A stretch of 11,386 nucleotides of DNA from Treponema sp. (lineage in GTDB: Bacteria; Spirochaetota; Spirochaetia; Treponematales; Breznakiellaceae): positions 1 through 11,386 of the forward strand of contig JAIRUY010000085.1 of the NCBI GenBank assembly GCA_031254175.1, in the 5' to 3' direction. Made by a program: the position numbers and the translations under genes. Below the pieces are notes generated by a model. The model ran no database searches. It had not been told where the DNA came from and saw only the letters and a list, made by a program, of their open reading frames with translations. Below, piece by piece: positions 6,903 through 11,386 of the stretch (positions are counted from its first letter, which is position 1; every line of letters starts with the position of its first letter).

Positions 6903-7379
6903 TTACTTTATACGCTCGCGGATAGCAACGTTTACTTCAATTTTGCCGTTTGCGCCCAGATCCATCGGTACAATAAGCGCTTCTACTTCTCCCAAGTTTG
7001 TAGAAACCTCCATATTCTCACCGGTAAAGAGAGCCGGCGGAGTAAGATCAAATTTAAATCCCAGATCGTGCAGTTTTGTAACTGCCTGGGCGGTAATCAT
7101 ATTTGCAAGTTCCTGAATGGTTGCCTTGCCAAGCTCGTCAAGAACCGTGAAATTTTCACCATTCATGGCGCCGGCTATATGTAAAGCCGATTCTTTTTTC
7201 ATATCAAAGAGAACACGCCCTTCAACATCACCGGCAAGACCTACCAAAGCCGCAACGCCCATTATGGCCATCGAAGTAGGTTTCAGGTAAATTTCACCGC
7301 GTTTAACTTCGCAATTCAACACCTCTTTAAGTACATTAAAGGTGGCTTCCACAAAAGGGTTGATATACTCGACTCTCAT
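6903..7379 (-). CDS. cheX: CheX, CheY-phosphate phosphatase
   Basis: Dephosphorylates the response regulator CheY-P to end the flagellar switching signal; it works as a cytoplasmic dimer. At 158 aa it has the usual CheX length. The catalytic E-x-x-N pattern is seen as QELANM, with E90 and N93 on the long helix. The N-terminus MRVEYINPFVEATFNVL and the IMGVAALVGLAGDVEGRV segment (39-56) are typical of spirochaete CheX, which shares its fold with CheC and FliY. The ATG at 7379 has AAGGAG six bases upstream and follows the fusion gene by 22 bases, so the two are cotranscribed. A terminator follows. In related spirochaete operons the next gene is cheY; here it is absent. Confidence 0.93.
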   Translation of the reverse strand: MRVEYINPFVEATFNVLKEVLNCEVKRGEIYLKPTSMAIMGVAALVGLAGDVEGRVLFDMKKESALHIAGAMNGENFTVLDELGKATIQELANMITAQAVTKLHDLGFKFDLTPPALFTGENMEVSTNLGEVEALIVPMDLGANGKIEVNVAIRERIK

Positions 7380-7401
7380 AATTCACTCCTTAATAAGATT
7401 A

Positions 7402-8733
7402 TTATGCACTATGTAAAAAAGCTGAAACAGGATCATCGGCCGTTGCATGCCACAAAGCTCCGGTAAGTTCTTCGTTTCTTCCAACGAATATAATCCCATT
7501 GGTTTTTAGCTTATCCGAAAAATCCACAATAATTCTGGTCTGCTCCTGAGCCGGCAGGAACGATAATACATCTCTGATAAGAATAAAATCCAGCTCCGGC
7601 AGGGTATTTTCATTCATCACATCATGGTATTCAAAAACAATAGAATCCTTGATAGCCTGATTAAAAGAATAACCGCTCGGCCCATGCACCATAAACTGTC
7701 TGCAATATTCCGGTAATTCATCAAGCTCATAAACCATGTTAGGAGCCTGTGAAATAGCCATAATATCGTTATCGTTAGCCCATATTTTTATACGAGCATT
7801 GGGATATTTCGCTTTAAGTATACACGCAAAAGAGAAAGTTTCATAGCCCTTTCCGCAGCCAATATTCCATACATTTATACTTGACAATGATAATTCCGGC
7901 AGAACTTTTTTAACGGAATTGGCATAAGGTTCTTTCCAGAACTCTCCTGTGAAAGGTGATGGAAAGGAAGCCAGAAATTCATCCGCTTCTGACGCGCTTC
8001 TTAACTGTAACGAATCTCCCGAACGGCCGATACTCCATTCGGCAAAACGTTTGTGCAGCCACAGATCATTAACACTTGTAGAGGCAAAACGCTTTAAAGC
8101 TAAAAGGCTTTCCTGTATAAAACCAATGGCAGAATCGGCGGCAAGTTTCTGCTGGGATGCGTCATCTCTTGCCGGAGGCGGAATAAAGTGATCGCCGGAA
8201 TCGGCAACTCCCGCGTGGGATTTATTTTTATCATCTTCGTTTACACTGAATATACGAACAACATCAAGGATAATATAAAGATCGCCCTGTTTTTCAACAA
8301 CACCTTCGATAAATTTAATGTTTATATCGCCAAAGATGGGATGCGGAGGCTGAATTGCTTCATGATTAATCCCCACAACCTTATCGATCTTGTCTACAAT
8401 GGTTCCATACACCTGATCGTTTATATGAAGAATAAGCATATTTTCAAGACTTCCGGCCTTGTTTTCCAAAGGTAAATGAAAGAATGTCCTTAAATCAACA
8501 ATCGGGATAATATCTCCGCGAAGATTATACACACCTCGCACATAAGAAGCGGCGTTGGGCACAAAGGTAAATTTATCGGCTTTTGCGATTTCCTTTACAT
8601 TCATAATGTCTACGCCGTAATCTTTCCCGGCAAGAGAAAAAGTAACCATTTTAAAGTCTACGTTCTCCGCCCTTTCTTTTTGTTCCTGTAAGTCGGCGTT
8701 TACCTGCGCTAAATCTTTTATTTCTGCCGCCAT
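7402..8733 (-). CDS. CheW scaffold fused to a CheR-like domain
   Basis: Predicted chemoreceptor-array adaptor, 443 aa. Residues 1-25 look coiled (many Gln, Glu, Ala). Residues 27-165 are a CheW domain: MVTFSLAGKDYGVDIMNVKEI (29-49), then YVRGVYNLRGDIIPIVDLR (64-82). A hydrophilic linker (168-200) follows. Residues 200-284 correspond to the helical N-domain of CheR, and 286-425 to its methyltransferase fold. NIGCGKGYETFS (290-301) stands where CheR has STGEEPYS; ANDND (319-323) replaces ASDID; IRDVLSFL (386-393) replaces CRNVLIYF; and FWKE (265-268) replaces FFRE, so the catalytic Arg is Lys. This suggests weak or lost receptor methylation and a structural role. Similar CheW-CheR-like proteins are known from spirochaetes. 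The ATG at 8733 has AGAGG upstream. Confidence 0.9.
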   Translation of the reverse strand: MAAEIKDLAQVNADLQEQKERAENVDFKMVTFSLAGKDYGVDIMNVKEIAKADKFTFVPNAASYVRGVYNLRGDIIPIVDLRTFFHLPLENKAGSLENMLILHINDQVYGTIVDKIDKVVGINHEAIQPPHPIFGDINIKFIEGVVEKQGDLYIILDVVRIFSVNEDDKNKSHAGVADSGDHFIPPPARDDASQQKLAADSAIGFIQESLLALKRFASTSVNDLWLHKRFAEWSIGRSGDSLQLRSASEADEFLASFPSPFTGEFWKEPYANSVKKVLPELSLSSINVWNIGCGKGYETFSFACILKAKYPNARIKIWANDNDIMAISQAPNMVYELDELPEYCRQFMVHGPSGYSFNQAIKDSIVFEYHDVMNENTLPELDFILIRDVLSFLPAQEQTRIIVDFSDKLKTNGIIFVGRNEELTGALWHATADDPVSAFLHSA

Positions 8734-8742
8734 TATTAACCT

Positions 8743-8799
8743 CTACATAACGCATCTGTATAGATGCGTATTTAAATCGAACATGAAACAAAGTTTCAT
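8743..8799 (-). CDS. Possible 18-codon leader ORF before the CheW-CheR gene
   Basis: ATG at 8799 runs 18 codons (MKLCFMFDLNTHLYRCVM) to a TAG that overlaps the AGAGG Shine-Dalgarno of the next gene. Its own ribosome site would be AGGA formed at the cheA stop, only three bases from the ATG, which is too close to be convincing. It spans both hairpins of the gap. It may be a chance ORF; no function is recognised. Confidence 0.15.
   Translation of the reverse strand: MKLCFMFDLNTHLYRCVM
8750..8799 (-). promoter_or_regulatory. Two tandem hairpins between cheA and the CheW-CheR gene
   Basis: First in the transcript is 8783-8799: 7-bp arms ATGAAAC/GTTTCAT with a 3-base loop. Second is 8750-8769: 8-bp arms ACGCATCT/AGATGCGT with a 4-base loop. 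The second lies 8 bases before the AGAGG ribosome site. Neither is followed by a U-run, so they are not terminators. They could set the ratio of CheA to the scaffold by stabilising mRNA or altering ribosome access; this is inference. Confidence 0.6.
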
Positions 8800-8804
8800 A
8801 AATC

Positions 8805-11171
8805 CTACCGTGTCGAAGCTTCGCGGTATCGGCGCTGCTCCGCTTCTTTTTTAAGTCCCAGCTCCAACAACTGACTGACATCAATAATAAGAGATACCGA
8901 TCCATCTCCCAGTATCGAAGCTCCGGCAATTCCCGGAGAATTGGTAAATTGATCCCGCAGAGGCTTAATAACCACATCTTCTTCACCAATGAGGCTGTCT
9001 ACCATAAAGCCCATCTTCTTTTCCGCGGTACCGACAATTACTATAAAGTGATATTCCGTCTGTTCTTCTGTTTTAATTCCAAAAAGACGGTTCAGCCTGA
9101 GCAGAGAAATTACATCATTACGAATATTAAATACTTCGTAGTTATCGATCTTTTTTATCTCATCCGGTTTAATGCGCAGACTCTCTATAACAGATGTTAT
9201 CGGAATGGAATAGATTTCAGGGCCGACACGTACCAGAAGACCCTGAATAATTGCCAATGTAAGCGGCAGTTTTATTACAAACTTTGTTCCCTTGCCGCGT
9301 TCAGAGTTTACGGTAACTGTTCCGTTAAGTTCGTCAATTTGACGGCGCACAACATCAAGGCCCACGCCGCGTCCTGAAATACTGGTTATCTGGGCTGCTG
9401 TAGAAAAACCGGGGTCAAAAATCATATTAAACGCTTCTACATCGGTAAGGACTTTATTCGGGCTGATGATTCCACGCTCAATGGCTTTTTTTCTCACTGC
9501 ATCAACGTCTATACCTTTGCCGTCGTCTCCAATCTCAATCACGATCATGTTGCCTTCATTGGCGGCTTTTAAAAGCACCATGCCTTCTTCCGGTTTACCG
9601 GCAGCGCGCCGGTCTTCTATGGATTCAATTCCGTGATCGATGGAGTTTCGTACAGAGTGCATAATTGGATCAAGAAGGTCTTCAATGACTGATTTATCAA
9701 GTTCTGTATCTTCACCTTCTATGACCAGATTGATTTTTTTATTCAGGGACTTGGAAAGATCACGCACAAGACGCGGAAAACGGCTGAATATCTGGCTGAT
9801 CGGAACCATGCGAATCCGCATAACTCCTTCCTGAAGTTCGCCTGTTATTCTGCCGAGGTTTTGCGATGTTGAGCGGAATTTTGCCATACTGCTCTTGAAT
9901 GAAGCTTCAAAACCGTCAAATAGTGAAAAAATATCTCCGTATGATTCGTTTATATCTTTTTTTATATCCTTTATAGATTTGCCTTCCTGAATATTCTCCA
10001 GATAACCCGGCAAGCTGTCAAAAAGACTCCTGATTTTATCACGGTATTGGTTTTCTATGCTGCGAAAATGGTTTGTAAGCGTGTTAAAATGCATTGTGAT
10101 CTGGTTAAATGTTGCTTTTGTAATAACTGTTTCGGAAACAAGATTTAAAAGATCATCAATTCGTTTGGAATCAACGCGCAGTATTGAACCTGCTTCTTTT
10201 CCGGCCTTTTTGGCATCTTCGGAAGTTGCGGCGCCGGACGGTTTCGCTGCCGCAGGAGCCGCCGCCGCTGGCGCTGGCGTTGCTACAGGCGCGGGCGCTG
10301 CCGCCTGTGCAGGTGCTGGCGTTGTTGCCGCTGGTGCAGGCGCTTTCGCTGCAGGAGCGGGCGATGCAGAGCCAATTAAAGCAGAAATATCGGTAACATT
10401 GGCATCAAGGCTTACATCCGGCACAATACAATTCTTTTTGAGTTTTTCAGTGGTTTGCTGAGACGCAATATAATAATCCACAACTGGGAAAAAGTTATCC
10501 GCATAAAGCTGTTCAAAATCGGGAACGGTTCGCAAAATTGTACCGGAACTTTTAAGAGCCGCATATATTTGAATACCGCCGACAGTGTTCATTAAACTGG
10601 ATTCATCAAATTTGACAGAAACCCTGTATATGGGCATTCCGCCGTCAACCGATTCCTTAAGTTCTTCCAGTTCATTAACAGTAAGACTACCGGCCGAAGA
10701 CGAAGGAGCAGCCGGCGCCGGTGCAGGCGCTTTGACAGGGGCTTTTGCGGGCGCTTTGGCAGCCGTCTTGCCTTTTTCCGGCAGAAGCGCACGAAGCTTG
10801 CCTTCTATCTGGGAAGTATCTTCCTGATAAACAGAGCCGTTCATCCGCTGATCGAGCATTGCTTTAATTACATCTATTGCCTGAAGAAGCGTATCTACCA
10901 CATCTTCATTTACCGCAACTTGATCAGAGCGGATTGCATCAAAAACATCTTCGACAAGATGTGTGAATTTAGAGAGTTCCATCATTTCTACAGTGGCGGA
11001 ACCGCCTTTTAAGGTATGAGCCGCCCGGAAAATCTCATCCACAGCATCTTTATTGGCTCCTTCGCTTTCAAGAACCAACACATTTTGTTCCAATGTATCT
11101 ACTTGCATCTGGGCCTCGCTGAAAAAATCTTTGAGGAGCTCCTCATTGTTGGGATCAAGATAATCACTCAT
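8805..11171 (-). CDS. cheA: CheA chemotaxis histidine kinase with enlarged P3
   Basis: Autophosphorylates in response to chemoreceptors and passes phosphate to CheY, within cytoplasmic receptor arrays; 788 aa. P1 (about 8-113) carries the phospho-acceptor H52 in AHTLKG. An Ala/Pro/Lys linker (134-160) leads to a domain at 181-262 in the position of P2, the CheY-docking domain. A second Ala/Pro linker follows (268-315). P3 begins at ILRVDSKRIDDLLNLVSE (330-347) and ends at MRIRMVPIS (451-459), about 60 residues longer than usual. P4 kinase: N-box HSVRNSIDHGIE (505-516), G1 DDGKGID (549-555), F-box FDPGFST (585-591), G2 GRGVGLDVV (600-608). P5, the CheW-like domain, spans 640-775. The ATG at 11171 (MSDYLDPNNEE) is preferred over an upstream TTG at 11207, which would sit within the likely promoter. 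Confidence 0.96.
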   Translation of the reverse strand: MSDYLDPNNEELLKDFFSEAQMQVDTLEQNVLVLESEGANKDAVDEIFRAAHTLKGGSATVEMMELSKFTHLVEDVFDAIRSDQVAVNEDVVDTLLQAIDVIKAMLDQRMNGSVYQEDTSQIEGKLRALLPEKGKTAAKAPAKAPVKAPAPAPAAPSSSAGSLTVNELEELKESVDGGMPIYRVSVKFDESSLMNTVGGIQIYAALKSSGTILRTVPDFEQLYADNFFPVVDYYIASQQTTEKLKKNCIVPDVSLDANVTDISALIGSASPAPAAKAPAPAATTPAPAQAAAPAPVATPAPAAAAPAAAKPSGAATSEDAKKAGKEAGSILRVDSKRIDDLLNLVSETVITKATFNQITMHFNTLTNHFRSIENQYRDKIRSLFDSLPGYLENIQEGKSIKDIKKDINESYGDIFSLFDGFEASFKSSMAKFRSTSQNLGRITGELQEGVMRIRMVPISQIFSRFPRLVRDLSKSLNKKINLVIEGEDTELDKSVIEDLLDPIMHSVRNSIDHGIESIEDRRAAGKPEEGMVLLKAANEGNMIVIEIGDDGKGIDVDAVRKKAIERGIISPNKVLTDVEAFNMIFDPGFSTAAQITSISGRGVGLDVVRRQIDELNGTVTVNSERGKGTKFVIKLPLTLAIIQGLLVRVGPEIYSIPITSVIESLRIKPDEIKKIDNYEVFNIRNDVISLLRLNRLFGIKTEEQTEYHFIVIVGTAEKKMGFMVDSLIGEEDVVIKPLRDQFTNSPGIAGASILGDGSVSLIIDVSQLLELGLKKEAEQRRYREASTR
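9852..10094 (-). other. Extra helical segment in CheA P3
   Basis: Codes for CheA residues about 360-440, between VSETVITKATF and the end of P3. Ordinary CheA P3 is a two-helix hairpin of about 60 residues; here RVD to IRMVP spans about 124. The added part is charged and amphipathic, so probably more helices at the dimer interface. Extended P3 is reported for spirochaete CheA. Confidence 0.7.
10227..10370 (-). repeat. Ala/Pro low-complexity linker in cheA
   Basis: Codes for residues 268-315, built of repeated PAPA and APAA units, in GC-rich codons that stand out from the AT-rich surroundings. It is a flexible tether between P2 and P3. A shorter relative lies at 10692-10772 (residues 134-160). 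Such tracts vary in length between strains and can attract misassembly. Confidence 0.75.
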
Positions 11172-11178
11172 GTATATA

Positions 11179-11207
11179 ACTATCCTATATAAAAACCGAT
11201 AAGTCAA
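11179..11207 (-). promoter_or_regulatory. Candidate cheA promoter overlapping the ribosome site
   Basis: TTGACT (11202-11207, five of six for -35), a 17-base spacer, then GATAGT (11179-11184, four of six for -10). Transcription would begin close to 11172, leaving almost no leader before the ATG at 11171. The same bases hold AGGA (11183-11186), the only Shine-Dalgarno candidate. So either the transcript is nearly leaderless, or a promoter further upstream is used, such as TATAGT at about 11212-11217. Confidence 0.4.
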
Positions 11208-11386
11208 GATAAACTATATTTAATTTTGACGCTATTTGCCACAAAATCAGAATATAATACAAAACCAAAAAAAATGCTAAAAACTGAAAAATATTTACGA
11301 TGCCAGACTTGTTCGGTCTAAAGCCCTGCAAAAAAATACGTGGGCAGGCGCGAAAGGTTGGCGCTGTGGAGTTTTGCGCAAAAATG
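11208..11386. other. AT-rich region upstream of cheA, no gene seen
   Basis: No reading frame with a credible start or family match. It has T-runs on the coding strand and a 12-base palindrome TTTTGCGCAAAA at 11372-11383, which could be an operator but may be chance. The window ends before the neighbouring gene. Confidence 0.5.

Noticed and set aside
10057..10461. Plus-strand Ala/Gly-rich frame opposite cheA
   Set aside because: It is a by-product of the Ala/Pro linker codons read on the other strand.
11195..11202. ACCGATAA on the plus strand, resembling a sigma-28 -10 element
   Set aside because: It points away from cheA, no matching -35 lies at the right distance, and no gene is visible to the right.
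11172..11207. Longer cheA start at TTG 11207
   Set aside because: It overlaps the -35 element and lacks a ribosome site; the residues added are not typical of a CheA N-terminus.

Overview
The window reads as chromosomal DNA of a spirochaete, most likely a Treponema relative. Three things point there: the gene order cheA - cheW/cheR-like - cheX, a CheW fused to a CheR-like domain, and a CheA with an enlarged dimerization (P3) region. All are hallmarks of spirochaete chemotaxis loci. This is judged from recognised protein motifs and gene order, not from a database search. All protein genes and the tRNA lie on the minus strand, so transcription runs from high to low coordinates.

Region 11386 to 6859 is the chemotaxis unit. 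A 215-base upstream region holds a candidate promoter. It is followed by cheA (788 aa kinase), a 71-base gap with two small hairpins, the cheW-cheR-like fusion (443 aa), cheX (158 aa, CheY-P phosphatase), and a GC-rich hairpin with a short T-run that looks like an intrinsic terminator. No cheY follows cheX, although related spirochaete operons carry one at that place.

Region 6852 to 6743 holds a tRNA-Val(GAC) gene directly below that terminator. A perfect 15-bp inverted repeat begins inside the last three bases of the tRNA acceptor stem.

Region 6742 to 1 is a pentose uptake and catabolism operon: a ChvE-type periplasmic sugar-binding protein, a double ATPase (GguA/MmsA type), a permease (GguB/MmsB type), xylulokinase (xylB) and xylose isomerase (xylA, which runs off the left edge). 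The gaps are 80, 9, 23 and 24 bases, and the 80-base gap contains a strong 13-bp hairpin. A candidate extended -10 promoter lies just upstream of chvE. Together the genes import an aldose, most likely D-xylose, isomerise it to D-xylulose and phosphorylate it to D-xylulose-5-phosphate for the pentose phosphate pathway. No regulator gene is visible.

Nothing in the window is clearly an unknown system. The most notable points are the degenerate CheR-like half of the CheW fusion, the extra segment in CheA P3, the missing cheY, and several RNA-hairpin features at gene junctions.
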